A DNA stretch of 64,000 nt. Source: Phycicoccus sp. CSK15P-2. GTDB lineage: Bacteria > Actinomycetota > Actinomycetes > Actinomycetales > Dermatophilaceae. Below are positions 1 to 8,826 of the stretch, piece by piece. The notes beneath the pieces were generated by a model. That model was not told the origin of the DNA and did no database searches. It saw only the letters and a list, made by a program, of their open reading frames with translations. The stretch lies in NCBI RefSeq assembly GCF_016888005.1, contig NZ_JAFDVE010000016.1, positions 18,711 to 82,710 of the forward strand, read 5' to 3'. The translations under genes were made by a program, and so were the position numbers. Numbering within the stretch: the stretch's first letter is position 1; every line of letters begins with the position of its first letter.

Positions 1-2221
1 TGAACGCCGCATCGAGGTTGGAGCTGCCGTGGTGCGGGGTCTTGACGACCTCGAACCCCCGAGCCGCGGCGGACATCTCCGGGTCCCGCCGCAGCCGGAG
101 CAGGAGGTCGTGGGCGGCCTCCCGCTCGACGTCCCCGAGCAGCAGGACGTCGATGTCGCCGGTGCGGGCCGCGAGGACGACGCTGGCGTTGTTCGGCACC
201 GACCCCGCGGCGATCCGACGTGAGGGGCTCCAGACGGTCGCCTCGAGCTCGCCGGCCCGCAGCCTGTCCCCCGCCGTCAGGGTCGCGACGGGGATGCCGT
301 GCGCGCCGGCCGTGGCGTCGACGGCCCGGGCGGCCGCCTCGGGCTCGCGCACCGGCGTCACGAGCACCTGCCGCACGGTCCGCCCCCGGACGACCCCGGA
401 GAGCCCGTCGACGTGGTCGGCGTGGAAGTGGGTGAGGACCACGGCGTCGACCGACTCGACGTCCAGCCGGTGGAGGCAGGCGTCGACCGGGTTCGGGTCC
501 GGGCCGGTGTCGACGACAACGGCGGAACGGGGACCGCTGCGCAGGACGAGCGCGTCCCCCTGGCCGACGTCGCAGGCGACGACCCTCCAGTCCGCTGGGG
601 GCCAGGTGACGACACGCGTGGGCACGAGGAGGGCGCCGGCCAGGGCGACGACACCGAAGGAGACCACCGGATGGGCGGCGACGACGGCGACGAGTGCCCG
701 CCCGGTCAGCAGGAGCACGACGAGGAGGGCGGCGAGCAGCAGGGCCCCGGGTGGCCCGTCCGGCCATGGCAGCGTGCCACCGGGCACGTCCGCGAAGAGC
801 CGCGCGACCCGGGCGATGAGCGTGGTCGGGACGATGCCGACCCACGCGACGAGGGCGGCACCCCGTTCCGAGACGAGCGAGAAGAGCGCCGCGGCCACGC
901 CTGCGACGGTGGCCGGCGGGACGAGCGGCGCGGCGAGCAGGTTGGCGACGACGCCGACGAGGCTCACCGAGCCCTGGAGCAGCACGACGACCGGGGCTGT
1001 CGCCGCCTGTGCCGCGACCGGGACGGCGAAGGCCGGGCCGAGCGGCGCCAGCCGGGACGGCAGGCGCCGCGCGACGGCGTCGCCCCACGGGCGGGTGAAG
1101 AGGAGCAGGCCGAGCGTCGCGAGCGTGGAGAGCGCGAAGCCGTAGGAGCGTGCCAGCCAGGGGTCGACGACGAGCACGACGACGACGGCCGCCCCGAGCA
1201 CGGGGATCCCGGCCGACCGGCGGGAGCGGCTGAGGCCGATCAGGCCGATCGCGCCCATCGCCGCGGCGCGCACGACGCTCGGCTCGGGTCGCGCGAGGAC
1301 CACGAAACCCGCCAGGGCGAGACCGGCGAGCACCGGGCGGGCCCTGCGTGGCACGCCGACCACGGCGCAGCCACCGAGGACGAGGCCCACGACGACCGCG
1401 ACGTTGCTGCCCGAGACGGCGGTCAGATGCGTCATCCCGGTGGCGAGCATCGCGTCGGTGAGGTCGGCGGGCGTCCGGCTCGTGTCCCCGATGACGAGGC
1501 CGGGCAACAGCCCACGGGCGTCGGCGGGCGCGTCGTCGACGGCGTGGCGCAGCCCGGACCGCAGCCGCTCCGCACCCCGGGCGACGGCCCCCGGCGGACG
1601 GACCACCTCCACGGGCCCCGCGACGGACAGGACGGCGACCCGGGCGTCACCGGGGTCTCCCGGTGCCAGGCGTCCGTCGAGCCGCACCGTCGCGTGCCAC
1701 CCGGGGCCGGCGAGCTCCTGCCCTCCGGTGAGCAGCACGGGCGCGGCCGTGGACCGACGCGTCCCGCGCCCCTCGATCACGCGCACCGTTCCGGTCCGAA
1801 GGACCCGCTCTCCCCCACCGCGGTCGGCGACGCGCACGGGGTCGCCCGTGACGAGCACCTCTGCCGTCACGCGGGCCCGCAGCTCGGCGAGCTCGAGCAC
1901 CCCACCCCGCGTGCGCAGGGCGTCCTGAGTGAGGGCCGCCAGCTGGAGCAGGACGACGAGGACGAGAAGGAGCAGCACCGGCCCGTGAAGCGGTGTGAGC
2001 CACCGGCCCCGAGACGCACCGTCGACCTCACGGCGTCCGGTGCGGGCGAGTGCGACACCCGCACCGAGGACGGCGCACCCGGCGACGAGGGCACCGCGGG
2101 CCGGCCCGCTCCACGCCAGCGTCGCGGCCGCGACGGCCCACGCTCCGACAGCCGGCGCGGCGAGGCGGAGGTCGACACCGGACGCCGGTGGCCCCGCGTC
2201 CGCTCCCCCGGTGGGGGTCAC
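1..2221 (-). CDS. comEC: ComEC/Rec2 DNA-uptake channel, 3' end cut by window
   Basis: Inner-membrane channel that passes single-stranded DNA into the cell during transformation. The GTG start overlaps the comEA stop in a GTGA, so the two are translationally coupled. About 740 codons are visible; the C-terminus lies beyond base 1. Hydrophobic helices occur near residues 20-60 and 85-105, followed by an OB-like stretch, the multi-helix Competence domain (AVSGSNVAVVVG near residue 268), then a metallo-beta-lactamase-like domain with THFHADHVDG near residue 596, the HxHxDH metal motif. Many actinobacteria that are not known to transform keep this pair, so competence is an inference from family only. 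Confidence 0.93.
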   Translation of the reverse strand, partial: MTPTGGADAGPPASGVDLRLAAPAVGAWAVAAATLAWSGPARGALVAGCAVLGAGVALARTGRREVDGASRGRWLTPLHGPVLLLLVLVVLLQLAALTQDALRTRGGVLELAELRARVTAEVLVTGDPVRVADRGGGERVLRTGTVRVIEGRGTRRSTAAPVLLTGGQELAGPGWHATVRLDGRLAPGDPGDARVAVLSVAGPVEVVRPPGAVARGAERLRSGLRHAVDDAPADARGLLPGLVIGDTSRTPADLTDAMLATGMTHLTAVSGSNVAVVVGLVLGGCAVVGVPRRARPVLAGLALAGFVVLARPEPSVVRAAAMGAIGLIGLSRSRRSAGIPVLGAAVVVVLVVDPWLARSYGFALSTLATLGLLLFTRPWGDAVARRLPSRLAPLGPAFAVPVAAQAATAPVVVLLQGSVSLVGVVANLLAAPLVPPATVAGVAAALFSLVSERGAALVAWVGIVPTTLIARVARLFADVPGGTLPWPDGPPGALLLAALLVVLLLTGRALVAVVAAHPVVSFGVVALAGALLVPTRVVTWPPADWRVVACDVGQGDALVLRSGPRSAVVVDTGPDPNPVDACLHRLDVESVDAVVLTHFHADHVDGLSGVVRGRTVRQVLVTPVREPEAAARAVDATAGAHGIPVATLTAGDRLRAGELEATVWSPSRRIAAGSVPNNASVVLAARTGDIDVLLLGDVEREAAHDLLLRLRRDPEMSAAARGFEVVKTPHHGSSNLDAAF

Positions 2222-3240
2222 GTCGTGACGAGGGGTCGCAGCCGGGACAGCAGCTTCTCCCCGATCCCGCTGACCTCCGCCAGCTCGTCGACGGTCGTGA
2301 ACCGGCCGTGCTCGGTGCGCCAGTCGACGATCCGCTGCGCCAGGACGGGCCCGATGCCCGGGAGCGCGTCGAGGGCCGTGAGGTCGGCCGTGTTGAGAGG
2401 GACGAGCCCGCCCCCTGGCGTGGCCGCGCCTCCGCCGGCCGGTGCGTCGCCGCCGGGAGCCGCCGCGACCACCTCGCCCGGTTTCGGCACCCGCACCTGC
2501 TCGCCGTCGACGAGCGGCCTGGCGAGGTTCACCGCCGCGAGGTCGGCGGACCGGGTGGCCCCACCTGCCGCCTCGACCGCGTCGGCGACCCGGGCACCCA
2601 CGGGGAGGTGGAGCACTCCGGGACGCGCCACCTGGCCGACGACGTGGACGACGACGTCCGGGTCGCCGGCGTCGTCCACGCCGGCGGTGTGCGACCCGTC
2701 CGCCGGCTCACCGGCGGACGGGTCGCCCGGCTCGCCGGCCCCCGCCTCGGGACCGTGCACCACCGTCGGGGGCGCGCCCGCCCCCACGGGCCCCCCCCCC
2801 CCGCCCGCCCCCCGGGCGACCCAACACGCAAACCCCCCCGCCCCGCTGGCATCCCCGGGGACGACGATCTCGGCATCCGCCGCGGCCCGTGCCCACGCGA
2901 CCCGCAGGCCGAACACGGCGACCGCGACGACGGTGACGAGGAGCACCCCGAGCACGGCCCGCCGCCCGGGCTGCCAGGACGCACCGGTGAACGCCGACGG
3001 CAGGCGTACCCAGCCCGCGAGAGCCGTCCTCCGGTGCCGGCCGTGGCCCCGCGGCTCCGGGGCGGTGTCGTGCTCACCGTCGTCGTGCGCCTCCGGCGCG
3101 ACGTCCAAGGATCCCCCGTCGCGCTCCGGGGGCGCCGCTCCGCCGAGCGTGGCGGCCACCGGGACCCATCCCGCCCGCACCGGGCGGAGGCGGGCCAGGG
3201 CCCGCGGTGACACGGGCTCGGGCGGGGGTCTGCGTCGCAT
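2218..3240 (-). CDS. comEA: ComEA-family helix-hairpin-helix DNA-binding protein
   Basis: Membrane-anchored DNA receptor partner of ComEC. It has a cytoplasmic N-terminus, one transmembrane helix (about residues 93-115), a low-complexity linker, an SLBB domain (about 195-255, with VVVHVVGQVARPGVLHLP) and a C-terminal ComEA helix-hairpin-helix domain (about 280-340, LNTADLTALDALPGIGP). I chose ATG 3240 over an upstream ATG at 3261 because TAGCGT lies 7 bases before it, giving a leaderless start. The linker includes a 12-C run (2791-2802) encoding Gly-rich sequence that may be a sequencing artefact. Confidence 0.9.
   Translation of the reverse strand: MRRRPPPEPVSPRALARLRPVRAGWVPVAATLGGAAPPERDGGSLDVAPEAHDDGEHDTAPEPRGHGRHRRTALAGWVRLPSAFTGASWQPGRRAVLGVLLVTVVAVAVFGLRVAWARAAADAEIVVPGDASGAGGFACWVARGAGGGGGPVGAGAPPTVVHGPEAGAGEPGDPSAGEPADGSHTAGVDDAGDPDVVVHVVGQVARPGVLHLPVGARVADAVEAAGGATRSADLAAVNLARPLVDGEQVRVPKPGEVVAAAPGGDAPAGGGAATPGGGLVPLNTADLTALDALPGIGPVLAQRIVDWRTEHGRFTTVDELAEVSGIGEKLLSRLRPLVTT
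2791..2839. repeat. C-homopolymer low-complexity stretch inside comEA
   Basis: A 12-C run at 2791-2802 is followed by further C runs (2808-2813, 2833-2839). It encodes a Gly-rich linker on the minus strand. The frame is intact on both sides, but length is doubtful because such runs are error-prone and two similar runs occur elsewhere in the window. Confidence 0.6.
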
Positions 3241-3247
3241 ACCGGCG

Positions 3248-3253
3248 ACGCTA
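3248..3253 (-). promoter_or_regulatory. -10 box for leaderless comEA
   Basis: TAGCGT on the minus strand, followed by 7 bases and ATG 3240. It decides the comEA start. No convincing -35 was seen. Confidence 0.5.
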
Positions 3254-3353
3254 GGAAGCAACCCCCCTGCCGGTCACCGCCGGAAGGGCGCCCTGTGGAC
3301 GACACCGTCCGTCCGCCGGCCTGTGGACGGCCGGCGGACGGACGAGCACGGGG

Positions 3354-4355
3354 TCAGCCGCAGGCCCCCAGGTCATCGGTGTGGGAGACACCCGAGGCCC
3401 GGTAGGAGTCCACGTCCTCGCGCACCTGCTCCGGGGAGCTCGCGGTCCCGGCGTGGTAGAGCACCCAGTCGACGTGCTCCTGGTACTCCACCGGCCCACG
3501 CGAGCCGTCGTCGCCCAGGTCGATGAACCAGTGGTTGAAGGCCAGCTGCATGTCGCTACGAGGGAAGACGTCGTAGTCGGCGCTGTCCCGGTCGTGCACC
3601 GCGATCTCCTCACCGTCGAGGGAGTAGCGGATGACGCCGTCGGTGGCCGTCGCGGAGATGACGTGCCAGCCGTCCAGGCTGCCGTACCGCACGTCCGAGA
3701 CGTTCTGGGCCTCCCACGGGTCCGCCTGGTAGCTGTGGTACGACGTCGTGAACAGGGCCGGTCCGTCGGAGCCCCATCCGCCACGGGAGAGGTACTCGGC
3801 GAAGTCCAGCTCGCTGTACTCGGGGTCCCAGTCGTAGCGCAGCGGGCTCAGGGCGTAGAACGTCTGGTTCGGACGTGCCGTGCCCGACCCGCTGACCGGA
3901 CGGTCGGAGAAGCGGATACGGGCCGCGTAGGTGCCCTCGCGGAAACGGAACTCTCGCTGGGCCAGCTCTGCCTGGGAGGTGCCGGCCGAGGTGCCGTCGG
4001 TACGAGCGGTGAGGCGGGCAGCGCTCTGACCGTCGACGTCGACGAAGTCGACCCGGTCGCGCGACCAGCCGTCGCCGCCCCCGACCCCCGGTCCGCCGCC
4101 GCCGGAGCGCAGGGTCCAGCCGTGGTCGGCGAGAGCGGGGTCGTCACGGCCCGAGTAGTCGAAGTCGTCGAAGAGGGTTCCGCACCCCGGTGCGCTCGAC
4201 GCGACCGTGGTGGGTGCGCCGCCGGCGTCGGGTACGGGCTGGGCCCGAGCGGCACCCGTCCCCAGACCGGCGAGCGCCGTCAGCGTGAGAACGAGGGTCG
4301 GTGCACAGCGGCGGTACCCCTGCCGCGGTGTCGTCGAGAACGATGTGCGGTGCAT
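3354..4355 (-). CDS. Secreted GH16-like glycoside hydrolase
   Basis: Probable extracellular beta-glucanase-type enzyme of 333 residues. It starts with a signal peptide (basic RTSFSTTPRQGYRRC, hydrophobic core, likely cleavage near AARA-QPVP). The catalytic signature SELDFAEYL near residue 180 fits the GH16 E-x-D-x-x-E motif, and the protein is rich in Trp and Tyr as expected for a jelly-roll glucanase. ATG 4355 is preceded by GGAAAGGA at good spacing. The gene stands alone between comEA and plsY. Substrate (beta-1,3- or 1,3-1,4-glucan or other) cannot be read from sequence. Confidence 0.75.
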   Translation of the reverse strand: MHRTSFSTTPRQGYRRCAPTLVLTLTALAGLGTGAARAQPVPDAGGAPTTVASSAPGCGTLFDDFDYSGRDDPALADHGWTLRSGGGGPGVGGGDGWSRDRVDFVDVDGQSAARLTARTDGTSAGTSQAELAQREFRFREGTYAARIRFSDRPVSGSGTARPNQTFYALSPLRYDWDPEYSELDFAEYLSRGGWGSDGPALFTTSYHSYQADPWEAQNVSDVRYGSLDGWHVISATATDGVIRYSLDGEEIAVHDRDSADYDVFPRSDMQLAFNHWFIDLGDDGSRGPVEYQEHVDWVLYHAGTASSPEQVREDVDSYRASGVSHTDDLGACG

Positions 4356-4523
4356 GATGCGTCCTTTCCCTGCAGTGCGAGTGGTGCATCGGCGCACCAC
4401 TCGAGGAGCACTTCTCGACGCTAGCGAGACCGTCTGCCCACCGCGAGCGCGGAGTCCCGTCGACGCTGAGGGTCCGCACAGGCCGTCCGCCCGACCACCG
4501 CGCACACGCCGGCGCGCGGTGCT

Positions 4524-5123
4524 TCAGCCACGGACCCGTGACCACCACGCCCGCACGTTGCGGCGGTGCCGGGAGACGACCACCCCCGCCACCGCCGCGA
4601 GCCACGCTCCCGTCCACCGTCCGACCCCCGGCACCAGGCCCATCGCGCCCGTCACGCCCACCGCCGCGATGGCGAGCGTGCCCAGGACGGAGGCCTCCCC
4701 GATCACCCGGACGACCGCGAACGCGAGGGCGAAGGTGACGAGGGCGGCGACGGCGACGACCGGCTCGACGGCGAGGACGGCCCCCACGGCGCAGGCGACA
4801 CCCTTGCCGCCCCGGCCCCGGAGGAACGGGCTGTAGACGTGGCCGAGCACCACGGCGAGACCCGCGACGAGCCCTGCGGTCTGCCCGAACCAGGTCGACG
4901 CGAGGAGCGTCGGTGCGAACGCCTTCGCGACGTCGAGGACCAGGACGAGGACGCCCCACTTCCGGCCGAGCACGCGGCCGGCGTTCGCCGCTCCCGGGTT
5001 GCCCGACCCGGACGAGCGCAGGTCGCGACCGAGGGTCCCGGCGACGATCGTCGCCGGGTTGACGGCACCGAGGAGGAACGCCACGAGCGCCACCGCGCCG
5101 AGGACGAGCAGGTCGGCGGGCAC
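4524..5123 (-). CDS. plsY: Acyl-phosphate:glycerol-3-phosphate acyltransferase PlsY
   Basis: Membrane acyltransferase making lysophosphatidate from acyl-phosphate. It is 199 residues, with about five membrane helices and the PlsY loops: SGNPGAANAGRVLGRKWG (usually SGNPGATN) near residue 36 and a HVYSPFLRGRGGKGVA phosphate-binding loop. GTG 5123 lies four bases after the degV stop, so the two genes probably form one transcript. Known bacterial PlsY proteins are close to this length. Confidence 0.9.
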   Translation of the reverse strand: MPADLLVLGAVALVAFLLGAVNPATIVAGTLGRDLRSSGSGNPGAANAGRVLGRKWGVLVLVLDVAKAFAPTLLASTWFGQTAGLVAGLAVVLGHVYSPFLRGRGGKGVACAVGAVLAVEPVVAVAALVTFALAFAVVRVIGEASVLGTLAIAAVGVTGAMGLVPGVGRWTGAWLAAVAGVVVSRHRRNVRAWWSRVRG

Positions 5124-5127
5124 GGGC

Positions 5128-5991
5128 TCAGGCGGTCGCCCGCGGCACGACCGCGACGGCGAGCGTCCCCGGGCCGACGTGGGCACCGACGACGGCCCCG
5201 AGCTCGACGACGCGCACTCCTGCGGCCGGACATCGGGACGAGAGCCGACCGGCGAGCCGCTCCGCCCGCTCCCCCGAGTCGAGGTGGTGCACGGCGATGT
5301 CGACGCCGGGACCACCGTCCCGCTCGGCCGCCGAGACGGCGTCGACCGCCAGCTCCTCCAGGAGGGCGATGGCTCGGGTGGAGGTCCGCACCCGCTCGAG
5401 CGGCACGATCTGTCCCTCGCGCAGCCCGAGGAGGGGCTTGATCGCGAGAGCGGACCCGACGAGCGCCCCGGCGCGCCCGATCCTCCCCCCGCGCCGGAGG
5501 TACTCCAGGGTGTCGACGTAGAAGACGACGGTGGCTCCGGCACAGGTCCGTCGCACGACCTCCGCGACGTCCTCCACCGGCGCGCCGTCCGCGGCGGCAC
5601 GCGCCCCCGCGAGCACCGCGTGTCCCATGACCATGCCCAGCGCGCGGGAGTCGACGACGGTCACCGGGAGCGGTGCCTCCTCCGCCGCGAGGAGCGCTCC
5701 GGCGGTGGTGCTGGAGAGCTCGGCGGAGATGTGGACCGACACGACGGCGTCCGCTCCCGCGCGGGCGGCCGCGTCGTAGGCCTCGAGGAACGCGGCGGGC
5801 GCGGGGCGGGAGGTCGAGACCGGGGTGTAGGAACGCAGCGCCTCGGCGACCGCGGCCGCGTCGACGTCCACCCCCTCCCGGTGCTCGGTCCCCCCGATCA
5901 CGACGTGCAGCGGGACGACCCGGACGTCGAGGCTCCCGACGAGGTCGCCGGGCAGGTAGGCCGTCGAGTCGGTGACGATGACAGTGGGCAC
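5128..5991 (-). CDS. DegV-family fatty-acid-binding protein
   Basis: DegV/FakB-type protein of 287 residues, beginning with the typical TVIVTDSTAYLPGDL. The family binds fatty acids; FakB proteins hand them to the FakA kinase to make acyl-phosphate, the substrate of PlsY, which is encoded immediately downstream. No FakA is seen here, so the acyl-phosphate link is an inference from adjacency. GTG 5991 is preceded by TAGCCT with a 6-base gap, so the mRNA is probably leaderless. Confidence 0.88.
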   Translation of the reverse strand: MPTVIVTDSTAYLPGDLVGSLDVRVVPLHVVIGGTEHREGVDVDAAAVAEALRSYTPVSTSRPAPAAFLEAYDAAARAGADAVVSVHISAELSSTTAGALLAAEEAPLPVTVVDSRALGMVMGHAVLAGARAAADGAPVEDVAEVVRRTCAGATVVFYVDTLEYLRRGGRIGRAGALVGSALAIKPLLGLREGQIVPLERVRTSTRAIALLEELAVDAVSAAERDGGPGVDIAVHHLDSGERAERLAGRLSSRCPAAGVRVVELGAVVGAHVGPGTLAVAVVPRATA

Positions 5992-5997
5992 GCCCGC

Positions 5998-6003
5998 AGG
6001 CTA
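5998..6003 (-). promoter_or_regulatory. -10 box for leaderless degV-plsY transcript
   Basis: TAGCCT on the minus strand, 6 bases before the GTG start at 5991. Confidence 0.5.
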
Positions 6004-6041
6004 GTCGGCCGCTCCCGAGGGGGACGACTCCACGGAGCGCT

Positions 6042-6812
6042 TCAGCGAGGCTTCGCGGCAGGTGCGTCCGCGGCCGGCGCCGGCGTCGACCGCATCGTGG
6101 CCTCCCGGCCCTTCTTCTTGGACGTCTTGCGACCGGTCTGCTCCGGCTTGCCACCGACACAGGAGATCTCGATGGTCACCGTGGAGCCCGAGCCACTGTT
6201 CGCGAACGTCACGGACACCCGGTCGGAGCGACCGGCGGTCTTCGTGTCGAAGCTCCAGCCGTCGGCCACCCGGATCGAGTCGACGGTGATCTTCTTGCCG
6301 CGGCACGTCGCCGTCACGCTGCCGCCCGCCTCGTTGAAGGAGGAGGTACGGCTCGGCGACGGTGTCGGCGTCGGCGAGGAGCCGCCTCTGGTCGGCGTCC
6401 CGGGGTCCGCCGGGGTGGTCGGGGCGGGGTCGGCCGGCTCCGGGCGGTCCGGTCCGGGGGGCTCGGGCGTCGACGGGGCGTCCTTTCCCGCTCCTGGCGC
6501 GCCGGGACCACCGGGGACGTCGGGACCGTCCGGGTCGGGCGGGTCCTGCGTGGCGGAGGGCGCCGTCGTGCCGGACGGTGCGTCGGTCCCGCTCTGCGTG
6601 CCCTGACCCCCCGGGTCGCCGGGCGACGGAGCCCCCGCGGAGCCGGGCACCGTCCGGGTCGCCGTGGGGCCCGTGGCGCGGACGTCACGCCCGACGATGT
6701 CACCGGCGTACCCCACGACCACGAAGGTCACCGCGGCGAGTGTGCCGGCGACGATGACCCAGCCGACGAGCATCGGAACGACGTTGCGCACCGCGGGCCT
6801 CACGGCGCCCAC
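6042..6812 (-). CDS. Membrane-anchored envelope protein, function unknown
   Basis: A 256-residue protein I cannot assign. It has one N-terminal transmembrane helix (about residues 13-35), a Pro/Thr/Ser/Gly-rich linker of about 100 residues (disordered, likely outside the membrane), a small globular part with two Cys (TATCRGKKITVDSIRV and EISCVGGKP, perhaps a disulfide), and a basic/Ala-Pro-rich tail. It is divergent from the response regulator at 6839 with only 26 bases between starts. GTG 6812 has an AGGA upstream; GTG 6803 is an alternative. The shared control region hints that the two-component system may regulate it. Confidence 0.65.
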   Translation of the reverse strand: MGAVRPAVRNVVPMLVGWVIVAGTLAAVTFVVVGYAGDIVGRDVRATGPTATRTVPGSAGAPSPGDPGGQGTQSGTDAPSGTTAPSATQDPPDPDGPDVPGGPGAPGAGKDAPSTPEPPGPDRPEPADPAPTTPADPGTPTRGGSSPTPTPSPSRTSSFNEAGGSVTATCRGKKITVDSIRVADGWSFDTKTAGRSDRVSVTFANSGSGSTVTIEISCVGGKPEQTGRKTSKKKGREATMRSTPAPAADAPAAKPR

Positions 6813-6825
6813 CGCCTTCCTGGAC

Positions 6826-6831
6826 TAACGT
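6826..6831 (+). promoter_or_regulatory. -10 box for leaderless response-regulator gene
   Basis: TAACGT followed by 7 bases and GTG 6839. It sits within the 26-base gap shared with the divergent gene. Confidence 0.5.
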
Positions 6832-6838
6832 CCCGACC

Positions 6839-7540
6839 GTGACACATGTGCTGGTGATCGAGGACGACCCGTCGATCCGCAGCAGCCTGGTCCGGTCGCT
6901 GACCGCTCGGGGCCACGCTGTGGCGAGCGCCCCGTCGGGGATGGTCGGCCTGCAACAGGCCCTCGACGACCAGCCGGACGTCGTCCTCCTCGACCTCGGC
7001 CTGCCCGACCTCGACGGGCTCAGCCTGCTCAGCATGCTTCGCGCGGTGCGGAACACGCCGGTGATCGTCGTCACCGCACGCGACGACGACCCGACGGTCG
7101 TCAAGGCCCTGGACAACGGGGCCGACGACTACGTCGTGAAGCCCTTCGGCATGGACCAGCTCGAGGCGCGCATCCGTGCCGTGCTGCGGCGCAGCGACGC
7201 CGGGAGCGACAGCCAGGTGAGCGAGGTCGGCGAGCTCGTCGTCGACGCCGGAGGTCGCGAGGCGCTCCTGGCCGGGGAGCGCCTGGACCTCACCCGGCGC
7301 GAGTTCGACCTGCTCCTGTACCTGGCGCAGCACGCGGGCGACGTCGTGACGAAGCGGGAGATCCTCGCAGAGGTGTGGAACCTGCCGTACGGCGGCAGCG
7401 AGCGCACGGTCGACGTCCATCTGTCGTGGCTGCGACGCAAGCTGGGCGAGACCGCCGCTCATCCGGTGTACCTCCACAGCGTGCGCGGGGTCGGGGTGCG
7501 GCTCGTCGCGCCGAGCGGGGAGCCCGGCGACGCTCCATGA
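6839..7540 (+). CDS. OmpR/PhoB-family response regulator
   Basis: DNA-binding response regulator of 233 residues. The receiver domain (1-120) has acidic pocket E8-D9-D10, phospho-acceptor D52 (VVLLDLGLPDLDG), the switch Thr in VIVVTARDDD and conserved Lys in VVKPFG. A winged-helix Trans_reg_C domain (about 130-225) ends RTVDVHLSWLRRKLGE...VRGVGVRL. It overlaps the kinase gene downstream by ATGA. The signal is unknown. Confidence 0.93.
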   Translation: MTHVLVIEDDPSIRSSLVRSLTARGHAVASAPSGMVGLQQALDDQPDVVLLDLGLPDLDGLSLLSMLRAVRNTPVIVVTARDDDPTVVKALDNGADDYVVKPFGMDQLEARIRAVLRRSDAGSDSQVSEVGELVVDAGGREALLAGERLDLTRREFDLLLYLAQHAGDVVTKREILAEVWNLPYGGSERTVDVHLSWLRRKLGETAAHPVYLHSVRGVGVRLVAPSGEPGDAP

Positions 7541-8826
7541 TCCGGCGCATCACGTGGCTCGTGGCGGCGTCGACCTCCGCGGTGGTCGTCGCGTTCGTGC
7601 TGCCGCTGGTGATCCTCATCTCCGGCCAGGCCGAGCAGCGGGCCGCGGAGTCCGCGCGTCAGCAGGCCGCGACCGTCGCCACGCTCGTCGCCACGCTGGA
7701 CAACCCGGGCAACCTCGGTCGAGCCGTCGCCGACTCGTCCCTCCAGGGACCGGCGGTCATCGTCGTCCGCCCGGACGACACGACCGTCGGCAGCACCGTG
7801 CCGATGGACACGGGCCTTCGCCAGGACGTCGAGCAGGCGCGGCGGGAACGCGCGGCCTTCACCTCGCGTCACGGCAACGGCGTCGACGGTGTGGCGCCGG
7901 TGGCGCTCACCGACGGGATCCACGTCGTCGTGGCGCGGATTCCGTCCGACGAGCTGCGCAGCGGCGTGCCGGAGGCGACCGGCGTCGTCGTGCTCCTGGG
8001 TCTCGCGCTCGTCCTGCTGTCGGTGCTCGCCGCGCGCAACCTCGCACGCCGCATCGCCGTCCCGGTCATCGAGGTCGCCGACGTCGCCCACCGTCTGCGC
8101 GAGGGGGACGCGGACGCCCGGGCGGTGCCCGGCGGGCCGGCCGAGACCCGTGAGCTCGGACGCGCCCTCAACGCCCTGGCCGACCGCATCCACGACCTCG
8201 TCGCCGCGGAGCGCGAGAACGTGGCGGACCTCGGACACCGGCTGCGGACGCCGGTGACGGCACTGCGCCTGGACGCCGACCTCGTGAGCGACCCCGAGCT
8301 GAACCAGCGGCTTCGCGACCACGTGGACCACCTGCGTCGCAGCATCGACGACGTGGTCCGTGAGGCGCGGCGTCCGCTCGCGACGGAGCTGACCCGTGCC
8401 ACCGAGCTCACGACGACCGTGCGGGACCGCGTGGCCTTCTGGAAACCGCTCGCGGAGGACTCGCACCGTCCGCTGACCCTCGACCAGTCCGGTGGCGATG
8501 CCTGGGTCTCGGTCGGCCGCGACGACGCCGACGAGCTCGTCGACACGTTGCTGGACAACGTCTTCGCGCACACGCCGGAGGGCACGAGGCTGCGGGTCGG
8601 GACCGTGGTGTCGGACGAGACGGCGCGTCTGGTGGTGGAGGACTCCGGGCCGGGCATGCCCCGGCCCTGGGCCGGCCGCGGCGACAGCGCCGCCGGGTCG
8701 ACCGGGCTCGGCCTGGCCATCGTGCACCGGGTCGCCGAGGCGGCGGGTGGCAGCGTGCGGCTCGGCCGGTCGGACCTCGGCGGGCTGCGGGTCGAGGTGG
8801 ACCTGCCCCTGGACTCGACCGCCTGA
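7537..8826 (+). CDS. Sensor histidine kinase
   Basis: Membrane sensor of 429 residues paired with the regulator just upstream (ATGA overlap). TM1 is about residues 5-27, followed by an extracytoplasmic sensor region of about 120 residues, TM2 about 145-167, HAMP, a HisKA dimerisation domain with phospho-acceptor H234 in DLGHRLRTPVTALRLD, then an ATPase domain with an N-box-like DTLLDNVFAHTPEG, G1 VVEDSGPGMP and G2 STGLGLAIVHRVAEAAGG. The N-box has Val-Phe where Ala-Ile is usual. The longer in-frame ORF that starts inside the regulator gene is not the real start. Confidence 0.92.
   Translation: MIRRITWLVAASTSAVVVAFVLPLVILISGQAEQRAAESARQQAATVATLVATLDNPGNLGRAVADSSLQGPAVIVVRPDDTTVGSTVPMDTGLRQDVEQARRERAAFTSRHGNGVDGVAPVALTDGIHVVVARIPSDELRSGVPEATGVVVLLGLALVLLSVLAARNLARRIAVPVIEVADVAHRLREGDADARAVPGGPAETRELGRALNALADRIHDLVAAERENVADLGHRLRTPVTALRLDADLVSDPELNQRLRDHVDHLRRSIDDVVREARRPLATELTRATELTTTVRDRVAFWKPLAEDSHRPLTLDQSGGDAWVSVGRDDADELVDTLLDNVFAHTPEGTRLRVGTVVSDETARLVVEDSGPGMPRPWAGRGDSAAGSTGLGLAIVHRVAEAAGGSVRLGRSDLGGLRVEVDLPLDSTA

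Noticed and set aside
299..3526. Long open frame of 1075 codons on the plus strand
   Set aside because: It is antisense to comEC and comEA, has biased Arg/Gly/Asp composition and no domain; high GC leaves few stops on the opposite strand.
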